Shown here: piece by piece, positions 24,298 through 35,462 of the stretch
How positions within the stretch are numbered: the stretch's first letter is position 1
Layout: each line of letters begins with the position of its first letter
Source: Ananas comosus
Taxonomy: Eukaryota; Streptophyta; Magnoliopsida; Poales; Bromeliaceae
Assembly: GCF_001540865.1 (NCBI RefSeq)
Contig: NC_033621.1
Location: 2,079,439 to 2,143,438, forward strand
Direction of reading: 5' to 3'
Length of the DNA: 64,000 nt
Notes under the pieces: model-generated
The model's input: the letters and a program-made list of their open reading frames with translations, nothing else
What the model was told of the DNA's origin: nothing
Databases searched by the model: none
Program-made: the position numbers and the translations under genes

Positions 24298-24472
24298 GAA
24301 AATATATCGTAACCGACTCATCGCGCGATATGCGGAACGTAATATTACGTAAGGAAAATAAACCGAATATTTTTTCAACATACTTTCTCATCGTACGTAA
24401 CGCAATCTCTCCGCAATTCCATACGAACCCTAAATTTTTTACAGAAACAATATATATTAAAATTTAAACATT

Positions 24473-25490
24473 GAGGATATACTTGTCATTTATTATATCT
24501 GCAGTAACCTCCGTAAAACTAACCCTTCGTTTAAATAGATTATTTTCCACCTCTCCGATGCATTATTATTTTTCCTGACTCTCTCTCTCTCTCTTCTCTC
24601 CCACTCCGAGTTTTCCATGGACCGTACGGATCGTATATCCTGCATCGGCATGAGTTCAATAATTGTGGCGGGATTTGTGTGGTGGGGATTGATAATCTTG
24701 GCCGGCAAAGAAATTAATTTAGATTTCGATCAGCACTTCTCGGTCGCTGATGCTCGTCTCGCGCGCTTCAGCGCGTTCGCGGCGCCCAACGTCACATCCG
24801 CCACTCTATCCTACGACCTCCGCGCCGCGCTGCTTGTGTATAATCCGGTCCAGCTCGGCATCACCTGCGAGTTCCTGATGGGCAACTACTTCTTCAACGG
24901 CACCCACTTGGCGGGGCGGGTGGTCGCGCCGTTCCGCCTGGACAGCGAGACCGCCACCGAGCTCCGGATGGACGTCGCGGGCGATACGGAGGGACGCATG
25001 GCGTTGCTGGACGAGTTCGAGAGGGGCAGCCGGACGGGGGTGTTCGACCTGGAACTGCGGCTCGACGGCTCCTACCATTACATCGTTAACAAGGAGGCTC
25101 GGCGCATGCTCCTGCCGAGTAGCGAGAAGGAGCCGTGCTTGTTCTCCGCGCGATGCCCGCTTACGCTGCCGTTGGCGCCGGCGGCCGGCGGCGGCACCGC
25201 CGTCGACACGATAAAGTGCAAGCTGCTCTTCCTAAAACGAAGTTGCGGAGCATTATAATCAATGAGATTAGTTTTTCATTTTGCTTTTTCTATTATCGAA
25301 TAATGGAATTGCATGCGCGTCTTATAATTAGCTAGGGTCGGTTAATTAATTTGGTTCCTTCGAAAATTAAGTGTGAGAAAAATTTTCTACACATTTTTTT
25401 TTTAGATTTGTTTTAAAATTTTTGTCTGTTTAATTTTAGGAAAAAATAATTATGTTAGAAACACTTTTTCTCGGATTTTATATGATTGGT
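24473..25490 (+). repeat. segmental duplication, copy A
   Basis: Roughly 1 kb containing the first NHL gene with its leader and 3' flank is repeated at about 29963-30945. Conserved non-coding landmarks are GGATAYRCTTRTCATTTA upstream, TCTTCTCTCCCACTCCGAGT just before the ATG, and TTATAATTAGCTAGGGTCGG downstream. The similarity fades near 25490. Confidence 0.8.
24617..25258 (+). CDS. NDR1/HIN1-like (LEA_2) membrane protein, copy A
   Basis: A single-exon gene of 213 aa. An N-terminal hydrophobic segment (about residues 11-30, SSIIVAGFVWWGLIILAG) is followed by a LEA_2-type beta-sandwich with the NHL pattern: DARLARFSAF near 42-51, then SATLSYDLRAALLVYNPV (RNP-like core), FLMGNYFFNGTHLAG and PFRLDSETATEL. 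NHL proteins are plasma-membrane or secreted-side proteins linked to defence and abiotic stress (family knowledge). The gene is strongly GC3-biased in an AT-rich spacer. The start at ATG 24617 follows a CT-rich leader conserved with its paralogue at 30068. The C-terminal part after about residue 155 is less conserved, with four cysteines that may form disulphides (inference). Confidence 0.85.
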   Translation: MDRTDRISCIGMSSIIVAGFVWWGLIILAGKEINLDFDQHFSVADARLARFSAFAAPNVTSATLSYDLRAALLVYNPVQLGITCEFLMGNYFFNGTHLAGRVVAPFRLDSETATELRMDVAGDTEGRMALLDEFERGSRTGVFDLELRLDGSYHYIVNKEARRMLLPSSEKEPCLFSARCPLTLPLAPAAGGGTAVDTIKCKLLFLKRSCGAL

Positions 25491-25914
25491 TCTTATTCAT
25501 CTATTTTACATTAAAATTAAAACTTAAGTTTAAATTATGAATTAAATTTAATTTTTGATACCAAATTTGAATTAACATTTAATTTTTTTACTACAGTGGA
25601 TCAAAATTAAATTTTAAATTTTAAATTAAATGTGAATTAAATTTTGATACTTTTAGTTTAAAACGCATATTTAAATTTGATTCATCAAAAATTAAAAACT
25701 ATATAAAAAAGGTTCGCTGTATAAAAAAAAATAGAATGTTGTAGAATATTGTAAATATTTTCTAATAAAATATAACATATTGATTTATAAATATAATTTT
25801 TATTGTAAAATTTTGGATTTATATAATGTACAAATTTATATAGATTGAAATAAATTATAATAATTATTACATGCATTTACACGTATGTTCAACTAGTCCA
25901 TACAAATATACAAA
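25259..25914. other. AT-rich spacer after NHL copy A
   Basis: The first 230 bp are the conserved 3' flank shared with the paralogue. After that the sequence is low-complexity AT-rich, made of AAATTTAAAT-like words, with no gene. Confidence 0.45.
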
Positions 25915-27950
25915 TATATAAATTGATGGTTTGTTAGATACACGTGGTCCATATCTCCAGGTTTTCTCAGTATTTTTTCTATGTTTTTCTAATATATTTT
26001 TTATTTTGAATTTCATCCATACAAATATATAAATGAGCGGTTTGTTAAATTAACGTGCCGCCTCTACATTTTCTCAGTATTTTTTGTTTTGAATTTTCCA
26101 TAAAGTATAAAAATTAACGGTTTGTTAGATACACATGGCGCCTCGACGTTTTTCCAATATTTTTTATTTTGAATTTCATGATTATCACCTCGGTAAAGTA
26201 TGAAATCTGGATTTCATAATTACACTTCGGGAAGGTACCAAATCTTCCCAAATCCACATTGTGAAGGTACTAAATCTATCTAAATCTTTTCCGTGGCGGT
26301 TTGTTATATACACATCGGTTTGGCATGTTTGTTTGGATAGAGGTTTGTTATATACACGTAGGTTTGGCATGTTTGTTTGGGTGGAAGTGGGGTCACGGGT
26401 CTAATAACTTTTTGTCGAAAAGCTCACACGGCAATTGTTCGTCACCTGCAGAAACGAACCAGCCAATCCTACCCGATGCACAACTTTGCAAATTGGCAAC
26501 AACCGAGAATTGAGAGAAAGCACGTAAAGGGGTTCTGCAAATTGGCACAAACAATGAGTATTTTATTGTTAACGAAAAGTTGGACTACAAGCGAAAGGCA
26601 CACAACTCGACTTGGTCGGGCATGGCCGATGAAGGCAAAATGATCACCAAGACACTCTGCATCTAGCGAAGCCGACTCACTTAATACGTCTCACCTAACC
26701 TTCCCGTACTACTCTATATTGGCATCCAGTCATTTGAATATCCGCGGGTTCACTCGTGCTACACATCCAAGAGGATATAGATATTTCGCTAAGGAAGTTG
26801 TCTTCGTGCTAAATGACCACTTCCGTTCTTTGGTTCGCCGTAAAAAAGTTATGGTCGAAACTCGAGTTAACCTCAAACGGCGTAATTGACTTCGCCCCAT
26901 CGTGGGCCGAAGTCAATTACGGTGAAGAGAGTTGAAAAAAATAATAAAATAATATAATAGATAAAGCTAGTTAGATATAAATATATTTAATTATGTTACT
27001 AATTATTTTTTTATTCAGTTAATATATCTAAAATATGATAAAATTTGATGAGTTATGTTTTAATATTTTTTATTTAGTTTGTATATTTAAAATATGATAA
27101 AAATTGATTAATTAAGTATTCATATTTTTTTACTTTATAATTTCATTATTGTATTACTATAATTTATGTATAAAAAAATAATTTAGTTGTTTTAAATTAA
27201 ATTTTAATTATATAAAAATATAATTATATTATTTTTATTTATTAAAATATTTATTATTTATATATAAATTATAGTTATATATTATACACTTTCTACCAAA
27301 CATACAGCAGAACTGATAGAACTTCATTTCCATAACTATGAAACAAACAGCGAGGAAGAAGTAGTTTTCACCGAACTCCAGTTCAACCCAAAGTCCACTT
27401 CAACCCAAAGTCCAGTTTCGGTGAAACAAACATGCCCGTAGCGTCTCCACGTTTTCTTAGTATTTTTTGCTTTGAATTTTCCATAAAATTATAAAAATTG
27501 ACCACGTTTTTCCAATATTTTTTTTTATTTTGAATTTCATGATTATCTTATCTCGATAAAATACCAAATCTGCATTTCATGATTACACTTCGGGAAGATA
27601 GCAAATCTTTCCAAATCAAATCCATCTCGGGAAGTTACTAAGTCTATCCAAATCTTTTCCGACAAAATTCTCATTTCCTTACCTCGGAAAGAGACAAAAT
27701 CATCACCTTGATTCACGTGTGTATATAGAAAGATGTGTACTCAAAAAAGACAAAATTCTCACCTTGATTCGCATGTATATATAGTAGAACGTGTACTTAT
27801 GATGTTGAAACTTTAAAAATTTTTCTCATTTTCTTACCTTGAAAAGGAACAAAATCCTCACCTTAATTTGGGTGTGTTAGGTGGACATGTACTCATGAGG
27901 TCGGAACCTTAAAAAATTTTTCTAATTACCTCTTCCTCCTCCCTCTCTTA
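25915..27950. repeat. degenerate tandem repeats split by a DNA transposon
   Basis: Units containing [55 protein letters not shown] and TACACTTCGGGAAG recur at about 25925, 26030, 26110, 27430 and 27480. A second unit with ACAAAATCCTCACCTTGATT recurs at about 27700, 27750 and 27850. A 44-55 bp unit (GGTTTGGCATGTTTGTTTGG) is duplicated at 26318-26380. The array is interrupted by the element at about 26368-27438. No gene is present. Confidence 0.55.
26368..27438. mobile_element. non-autonomous DNA element with GGCATGTTTGTTT ends
   Basis: The left end GGCATGTTTGTTTGGG and the right end AAACAAACATGCC are inverted repeats about 1.07 kb apart. The middle carries GTAATTGACTTCGCCCC next to its inverted form GGCCGAAGTCAATTAC near 26883-26925. 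Similar palindromic blocks occur at about 59968-60012 and 60568-60606, so a family is present. The interior is AT-rich and shows no transposase. Confidence 0.6.
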
Positions 27951-29962
27951 TGCACTGAACTTCACCTCACTTTAAACTGAGTTTTACATTTCTTTTGTAT
28001 TTTTTGCTGGATTTCTGAAAGCTATTTGGGTTCGTGTTGCACCACCATGAAAACGTGCCGACGAGGTAGAAGGTTGTCGTTGTATCGCTAAAAGTGACTG
28101 CCAAAGCCTCGCACGTGGAGGGTAATCTCGCTTCTAAGATAGTTTTTTCGCACTCTCGACTTACAGTTCTCATTTAAACCTCTTTTCTCTACAATATTTT
28201 GTACGTAATCCATCCTTATAATTTTTGAAAACAAAAGTTAAAATTATTTTTTTAGAATTGTCTAAAAAGTAAATTGTTCAAGCTAAATATATATTTGCAT
28301 ATTATATAATTACATATTTTGATGTCAATCCAAATTACTTATATATAAATTAAAATAATTATAATCATTCAAGTTAAATATATATTTTGTTGTCATTTCA
28401 TTTTATTTTTTCATGCCAAATCATTATTGGCTACTATTTTTTTACCTTTGCACACATATGTGCTGATATTTTAATTCAATTTATTTAAATTTAGCCGTTT
28501 ATTTTTTAAGAATATGATTGATTTTTAAACATTAGTAACATACTCCACCAGTTATCAATTAAGATTAATTATCAGAATAATGTTGGATAAAAAATATGCT
28601 AAATTAATAAATACAAAATTTAATAGTTTCCAACAAATTAGATAGTAGCTAATTTGGTAAGTAACTAACCTCCTAAATTAGAAATTAAAATTTAACTTGA
28701 GTTTATAGTTTATATTTACAATAGTATATATAAAATTTTAAGTGAGTAACAATTTTCAAATTCAAATTGTTAAATCAATATTAATGAGACATAAAAGTTC
28801 AAAAAATACTAATCTATTTTCAATTCAAATTTAATTTATACTATACTTAAAGCCAATTTTTATTATTTAATCGTAAATTCGGGAACGGATATTAGAGTTT
28901 GTTAGGGAATTTAGGGTTTGTTAGGGAGGAGGATCATGTGGACACGCAATAGAGCTAGATATTATCATTAGGAAATAAATGGGATTAAAAACTATTTACA
29001 CGTGTTCAATTAGTAGATCATTGCTGAAGAGATATAAATTGCAAAAGACAAAAGATAAGAAGTTAATATTAAATAACATAATATTGTAAATTTATATTAA
29101 ATAACAAACTCTAAAATTTTTATTAAAATTTGTACATTTATATTTAAATTAAAGACTTTGAATTTAAATTTTAGTTTAAAGTTATGTTCTAGTTCTAAAG
29201 TTTAAATTAAATATTTAAATTTAAATTTTAATCAAATTATTTTTAGCTACGAACTTCAATTTGAACGTTGAGTTCAAATTGTTCCGAACTATATATAATT
29301 CAAATTCTAATGAATCTTGAATTCCAAATTTGAATTTTAAAGTTAAAATTAAATATAAGTTACCAATTATAATTCAAGCTTTAAATTCACATTACAAATT
29401 TAATTATTTGTCTTAAATATTAATTACAAATTTAATGTAAGTTTAAAATTTAAAACTTAAATTAGAATTTTTAATATAAAAATTACTGCATAAGTAGTTT
29501 GTTTATATTTTTCACTTCTTCTTTATTTATGATTATTATTTAAATAAAAGCTTAGTTATTGACAACAAATGGTTTATAAATTTTGGCTTTATCTAATATG
29601 TACTTTAATATAAGGATTAATTTTATACAGGTCTCTACAAATATAGTGAATGACAAATATAATCCTATAAAGTTTAACTTTTATAAGTTCTAATATTTTC
29701 AAATATGTCTCTCTAATTTGTTATCGTTAGAGAATTTTTAGAAAACTGTTTATATTTTTAATTTTGTTATCACAAATATATTTCTCCAAAAATTATAACA
29801 GTATAATATATATAATTGACGTAAAAATATTAAAAACTAATTAAGGTTAAATATTTAAGCCATAGTTAGTTAAAGTTTTCTAACGAATTTCAACAACAGG
29901 AGCATATTTGAAAATATGAGAACTTTTATAAAAACAATATATTATGAAAATTAAATTTGCTA
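27951..29962. other. AT-rich spacer between NHL copies
   Basis: No gene is supported. A GC-richer piece at 27990-28180 can be read as a 68-codon minus-strand frame, but it has no recognisable content. From 28200 to 29960 the DNA is low-complexity A/T. Confidence 0.45.
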
Positions 29963-30945
29963 GGGATATGCTTATCATTTAATTTCCACCTCTCTAATAA
30001 CTCAAATGCTATTATTGTTTTTCCTGGCTCTCTCTCTATCTCTCTTCTCTCCCACTCCGAGTTCTCCATGGACCGTAGGGATCGTTTTGCCTGCATTTGG
30101 AGCACCGGCACAATTTCAATAATTGTGGCGGGATATGTGTGGGTGGGATGGGCGTTCTTGGCCCTGGACAGAATGAAGTTGGATTTCGATCAGCGCTTCT
30201 CGATCGCCGACGCTCGACTCGCGCGCTTCAGCGCGTTCGCGGCGCCCAACGTCACATCCGCCACTCTATCCTACGACCTCCGCGCCGCACTGCTTGTGTA
30301 TAATCCGACCCGCCTCGGCATCGCCTGTGAGTTCCTGATGGGCAACTACTTCTTCGAGGGCACCCACTTGGCGGGGCGGGCGGTCGCGCCGTTCCGCCTG
30401 GACAGCGAGACCACCACCGAGCTCCGGATGGACGTCGCGGGCGACACAGAGGGAGGCAGCCTGGCGTCGCTGGACCAGTTCGAGAGGGCCAGCCGGACGG
30501 GGGTGTTCGACCTAGAACTGCGGCTCGGCGGCTTCTTCCATTATATTCTTAACGAGGAGGCTCGGCGCTTGCTCGCGCCGCATGTCGAGAAGCAGCGGTG
30601 CTTGTTCTCGGCGCGATGCCCGCTTACGCTGCCGTTGGCGTCGGCGGCCGCCGTCGACACGATAAAGTGCAACCTGCTCTCCCTAGGAGAAAGATGCGGA
30701 GTATTATATTGAGATTAATTAATTAGTTTTTCATTTTGTTTTTTCTGTTATCGAATAACGGAATTAATTGCATGCGCCTCTTATAATTAGCTAGGGTCGG
30801 TTAATTAATTCGGTTCCTTTGAAAATTAAGTGTGTGAAAAATTTTCCACATTTTTTTTTAGATGTGTTTTAAAATCTTTTTTTCTGTTTAATTTTAAGAA
30901 GAAATAATTATTTTAGAAAATCTTCTTCTCGGATTTTATAGAGTC
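29963..30945 (+). repeat. segmental duplication, copy B
   Basis: This is the partner of 24473-25490 and contains the second NHL gene. Coding and flanking similarity run together, so the unit duplicated as DNA, not through mRNA. Confidence 0.8.
30068..30712 (+). CDS. NDR1/HIN1-like (LEA_2) membrane protein, copy B
   Basis: A single-exon paralogue of the gene at 24617, 214 aa. It has the same layout: a membrane segment at about 16-37 (TISIIVAGYVWVGWAFLAL), then DARLARFSAFAAPNV, TLSYDLRAALLVYNPT and FLMGNYFFEGTHLAG. The two proteins are identical over long stretches of the LEA_2 core and differ mainly at the N-terminus and last third. Both frames are intact, so both copies are probably functional. 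The frame is open 37 codons further upstream, but the ATG at 30068 aligns with the start of copy A. Expression divergence cannot be judged by eye. Confidence 0.85.
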   Translation: MDRRDRFACIWSTGTISIIVAGYVWVGWAFLALDRMKLDFDQRFSIADARLARFSAFAAPNVTSATLSYDLRAALLVYNPTRLGIACEFLMGNYFFEGTHLAGRAVAPFRLDSETTTELRMDVAGDTEGGSLASLDQFERASRTGVFDLELRLGGFFHYILNEEARRLLAPHVEKQRCLFSARCPLTLPLASAAAVDTIKCNLLSLGERCGVLY

Positions 30946-32090
30946 TTCTAGCTAGTAATTTTCTTTTTTCTTAAACAAAAAAATTCAAAAACTAATTAAA
31001 CACTCGTTTTTCATGGAATTTGAAATTTTTTTAAAAATTAATTAGTTTTTTTTCTCAATCGAACAGATGAAAAATTGAAAGTAAAAAATCATTTTTTATA
31101 AGAATTAAGCATATTTTTTTCCGAAAATTTTTTTCACCATTATTTTTTGAGAAACCAAATAACCCCTTAATTATAATCCCGTAGTTAGTTTTTCGTTTGA
31201 GAAATTACTTAGAATTGAAATAATAGTTTTTCGTTTGAAAATTTTTTTTCGTCATTCTATATTTTTAAGTTTAAGTTTTTTTCTTGGAATATTTACAGAA
31301 TTTGTACAGTTTGCAGGCTTTCTTAATTTCCCTTCTTTTTTTTTTCTTTTTTTTTTTTTTCTCTTGCGTACTTGCATATAATAATTAGTATAACCAATTT
31401 TATATTGGCATTGTTTTTTCGAGTCCATTACTTGTCTATTTGGTTTAATATGTTCCAAGATATTTCTAGAATAAAGAGATATTTTTCAATCTTATATTCA
31501 AATACTTAAAAATTTTATTCGATCAAAATGGATTGTTCTTGAACAGCCCATTAACTTGCTATACTCCAAATGCTGCCAGTCAATTCATAAACTATTTTAC
31601 AAATATAATTAAAATTACTTAGAATGGAAATAATAGTTTTCAAAAACTATCAAAAAATTATTTAAAACTTATTTAGTCAGTGGATAATTATGTATACTTT
31701 ACAAAACTAATATTTAGAATTTTAAAAAATATTTTGAAAATATATATTTTTTTAAAAAAAAACAGCTTATTAATAGGCAAGTTTCACGTTAATTCGTTTA
31801 GCACCCACAACTTAGCACCCACAACACATCACAATGATCATATTGCAATTAAAATTAAAAAATAGTTTCTCACGCCTTACCAAAATATTTCAAACCCAAA
31901 AATGAATGCAAATCTCAGACTTGTAACTTTATTTAGTTCGGCCAGTTTAATTTTAATTCATATTTTGGGCCTATAAAGAAGTTGCTAGCATAGAAATGAG
32001 AAAAAGTATCAAATTTTTTGATAACTTAATTAAATTCTTTGAGTAATTGATATTATGTATACTAATATGTAAATAATGTTAAAGCAACAT
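30946..32090. other. AT-rich spacer
   Basis: No gene or clear element is visible. There are many A/T homopolymers, for example around 31335-31360. Confidence 0.45.
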
Positions 32091-33116
32091 CACTACAACA
32101 GAATTAGGTTATAGGAACACATGTTTGGGACACTTTTGAGTAAGTGTCTCATTTATGCTAAAACTTAAAAAAAATCTACTAATGCCTAAATATAAAACCC
32201 AATCCAACCAAAAATAAAAGATTACTCTACTCAATCCACCACACCCAGTTCATTTGGCCCGATTACAAACAGAAAAGGAAAAAAAAGAGAAAAATCAATT
32301 ACCATCTTTTCTTCTCTCTTCACTCAATCCACTGAAATTCTAGACGAAGAGCCTTTCCTGTCGTCCTCCTCCGCCACCGCAGCCAACGAGATAGAGTTTC
32401 GGCGGTTGCTAAATGCTTAAATAAGTGTTGCACTACAACAAAAACGGTCTATAGCGACACTTTTAAATATAGGTACATGTCAAAAAAGTGCTACTAGCTG
32501 AAATTACCGACACTTTTAAAAAGTGTTGCTATATGTGGGGTCGCTAGGTATATAGTGACAGTTAAAGAGTGTCGCTATAACCTAAAAGAGTGCTGCTAAT
32601 TTACCAACACTTATTTAAGCATTTAGCAACCGTCGAAACTCTATCTCGTTAGCTGCGGTGGCGGAGGAGGACGACAGTAAAGGCTCTTCGTCTAGAATTT
32701 CAGTGGATTGAGTGAAGAGAAGAAAAGATGGTAATTGATTTTTCTTTTTTTTTTCTTTTCTGTTTGTAATCGGGCCAAATGGACTGGGTGTGGTGGGTTG
32801 AGTAGAGTAATCTTTTATTTTTGGTTGATTGGGCTTTATATTTAGGCATTAGTATATGTGTTTTTAAGTTTAGCATAAATGGAACACTTACTCAAAAGTG
32901 TTCCAAACATGTGTACCTATAACCCAATTCTGTTGTAGTGTTGGTAAATTAGCAGCACTCTTTTAGATTATAGCGACACTCTTTAACTGTCACATATACC
33001 TAGCGACCCCACATATAATAACACTTTTTAAAAGTGTCGGTAATTTTATCTAGCAGCACTTTTTTGACATGTACCTACATTTAAAAGTGTCGCTATAGAC
33101 CGTTTTTGTTGTAGTG
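32091..33116. mobile_element. non-autonomous CACTA element, outer copy
   Basis: It starts with CACTACAACAGAATT at 32091 and ends with TTTTTGTTGTAGTG at 33116, the CACTA...TAGTG ends of En/Spm-type elements. Without the inner element (32431-32940) and one TTG repeat it is about 513 bp. The flanking 3-bp sites are CAT (32088-32090) and TAT (33117-33119), one mismatch from a target-site duplication. The right part has the subterminal motif AGTGTCGCTA repeated in both directions. There is no transposase, so it would have to be moved in trans. Confidence 0.82.
32431..32940. mobile_element. CACTA element of the same family inserted in inverted orientation
   Basis: It starts with CACTACAACAAAAACGG at 32431 and ends with TTCTGTTGTAGTG at 32940, and is flanked on both sides by TTG (32428-32430 and 32941-32943), a perfect 3-bp CACTA target-site duplication. 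Its sequence is the reverse complement of the outer element, so left and right arms appear as A-left, B-left, A-right, B-right. The pair therefore arose by one element jumping into another of its own family. Confidence 0.85.
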
Positions 33117-33119
33117 TAT

Positions 33120-33777
33120 TACTCTAAAAATTTAAGCTATTAAGCATGATGTTTTGATATTTTATATTTAAAAATGTCCCTCAAATTTAGACTCGATTTT
33201 TTTGGACCAAATATATAGACTTAGTTTACTAAACTAGCAAGCTCAAAAAATTCGAATTTAGGACCCTTTTTTGTTTGAAAAGATCAATTATCTCTAAAAA
33301 CTTTAAGCTATATATCAAAAGTGACACTTCAACATTTTATAGCACTACTGTTTCATTATTCTCTTTGAACATTCTTCATGTCTTATCACCTCTTTGATCT
33401 CTAGTACACTTTTTTTCAGAATGAATCCTTTTATGCTTGTCCTCCAAATCCACTGAAAAGAAGGCTAAATTACAAAATTGCCCCTGCTCTTGCATTTTAG
33501 CTCAAGTCTCAATTGCCTCCGTACATTAAAATTTCCATTAATTTTTACCCCACCTTGTCTCGAATTAAAATAACTCCAAATTTTAACACAGTGACAGAGT
33601 TGACAAAGAGTAAGATAAAATTTCATATAAATTTTAATGAAAGTAGATAATTGAGATATTACCTAACGTGCAAAGTAAATTTTTGTAATTTACATAAAAA
33701 ATTACCAATATTCTGGTATGCCTAAATATATGCGCAAATTAACTCAAAATAATATTGCGTATGGCATATTAGTATAT
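33120..33777. other. AT-rich spacer
   Basis: No gene, RNA or complete repeat is recognised between the CACTA pair and the second SINE. Confidence 0.45.
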
Positions 33778-33949
33778 ATATACTAAATTTTTTTTTTGAG
33801 AGATAGATAGCACGTTGTTTCGTTTATTTCATTTAGAAATAAACTTAGCTAGAAATGTGAATCAACTAGGATTCAAACTTGGAACCTCATGTACCAACCA
33901 CCAAGCTCTTTGTCACTTACTCAAGGGACGGTCGGTAGCATATACTAAA
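33778..33949 (-). mobile_element. tRNA-derived SINE, copy 2
   Basis: Minus-strand relative of the SINE at 781-960, with B-box-like sequence in inverted form (GATTCAAACTTGG) and an A-tail seen as T-run at 33788-33797. A 10-bp perfect target-site duplication ATATACTAAA flanks it (33778-33787 and 33940-33949). Confidence 0.85.
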
Positions 33950-34044
33950 AATTAAGTACACATAAGGGTAGTTCTAGGAGCACTATTGAAGCACAAACAA
34001 ATAAACTTGTTTAATACAATCAACATATGGCACACATAGGAATG

Positions 34045-34500
34045 TAAAACGGGCCGAGCGGCACGTGGGCCGCCTGGCCCGGCACGGCCTCGGGCCGGGC
34101 TACAGCACGGCATGAGTACTGTAGCACCCGGGCCGGGCTGGTCCGGCCCAAGCCTCTGGGCCGTGCTGGGCCGCTCCTCTGTGGCCCGACAACCAGACAC
34201 GGCTCGGCCCAAAATGGGCCTGAGCCATGCCAGGCCGAGGAGAGGCGGGCGGCCTGGCACAACATGACCCGCTTGGGCCGTGCCAGCCGGGCCAGCACCG
34301 CACGGCTCGCTTGGGCCGTGCTAGCCGGGCTAGCACGGCCCAGACCCCTAAGGCCCAATGGCCTTGGGGTCTTGCCCTCTTGCTCCTCACAAGGTTAGAC
34401 ATTGGGAGGAGAGGCGCCCATCGCAGCGCCCTCACTAGCGGCACCGGCGCCAACCTGCGAGACCCATGTGCCGCCTCCCATGGCCCCCGCGCCGCCCCCC
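34045..34500. repeat. GC-rich subterminal-type repeat block
   Basis: A sharply GC-rich patch is made of GGGCCGTGC, GGCCCGGCACGG and CGGGCCGGGCT words in both orientations, then a short GC-rich tail with proline- and alanine-type codons. Such word arrays are typical of the ends of plant hAT-like elements. The open frames here on both strands follow from composition and are not called as genes. I found no definite ends. Confidence 0.5.
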
Positions 34501-34501
34501 G

Positions 34502-34814
34502 TTAGGGATGGAAACGAGCCGAGCTCGAACGAGCTTATGTCAGCTCAAATTCGGCTTGAAATTACTTTCGAGCCTAAATCTAGGCTGAAGCTCGGCTTGA
34601 AATTAATTCGAGCCGAGCTCGAGCAAGCCTAATTTCGAGTCGAGCCGAGCTCGAGCTCTAAACGAGCCGATTGAAATTCTCAACATTATATAATCAATAG
34701 TTTAATTTTTATAGAACATTACCTACAATTTGATATAACATGTCCAATAGTTCAAAATACAAAATAATTATAAGAAATGTGAGCTAGGGTGACTTCCTGA
34801 CTGGATGAGGGTCT

Positions 34815-34828
<14 letters not shown>
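34502..34828. mobile_element. hAT-like element fragment, copy 1
   Basis: It begins TAGGGATGGAAACGAGCC and is full of GAGCCGAGCTCGAGC subterminal words. It is nearly identical over about 320 bp to 57342-57665. Both copies run into a GA microsatellite after GATGAGGGTCTGAGAG. The right end may lie further on (before about 35060) but is not certain. Confidence 0.6.
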
Positions 34829-34845
<17 letters not shown>

Positions 34846-35061
34846 GAAAAAAAGTAGGGATTTAAAAATTTGAATGTTATCATGTTTTAGGGTTATGTGC
34901 AACAGTGAAAGTCTGAAAGAGAGAGTGTGTTATGTAAATTTAGAGTTGGGCTCAATTGCACGGTTGTACTTATTGGGTTTATTTTATGGGCCAACAATAA
35001 TGGCCCAAATTAAATTAAAGCCTATATATAATTAAAATACATTATATATATATATATATAG

Positions 35062-35382
35062 TACAGCTAGGATGCTTATGGAAGCATGGAGGGCTCTGTG
35101 CTTCCACTTTGTTTTCGATGTTTGGACTTTCGAATCAACGATCGGCTCCGTTAGATTTGATCTAGAGTATTTGAAGTATCTAGAAAATAAATTTTGCGAT
35201 TTTTCGATATCATTTGCCTAATAATCGAAGTGGCTCAAAATCAACGGCTGAAAATAAAAATCTTACAAAATATGATGATATGACATTAAAATTTTAGATC
35301 AAAGTTATTGATCTTGTTTTATATGGTATAAAGAATTTTCTATCAAAATTTCATGTGATTTGCATATTTCTACACCGTTAAA
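35062..35382. mobile_element. long-TIR MITE, partial copy ending at an N
   Basis: It matches the 23290-23822 element from its terminus (GCTAGGATGCTTATGGAAGC) through AACGATCGGCTCCGTTAGA to CTACACCGTTAAA, then stops at N35383. The rest of the element does not follow. The break is probably a contig join, not a biological truncation. Confidence 0.7.
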
Positions 35383-35462
35383 NTTTTTGAAAATTAATAA
35401 AAATATTTTGATCAATCAGAAATATATTAGATATTTTTCGAGTTTTGAAAGGTATATTAAAT

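Noticed and set aside
25915..27950. CRISPR-like or centromeric satellite array
   Set aside because: Units are degenerate, unequal in length and split by a transposon; this is a plant nuclear sequence.
27967..28173. 68-codon minus-strand frame in a GC-richer patch between the NHL genes
   Set aside because: No recognisable domain, no paralogue near the other NHL copy and no splice context.
33952..34632. several overlapping GC-rich open frames on both strands
   Set aside because: They arise from GGGCCGTGC-type repeat words and have no family match or splice context.
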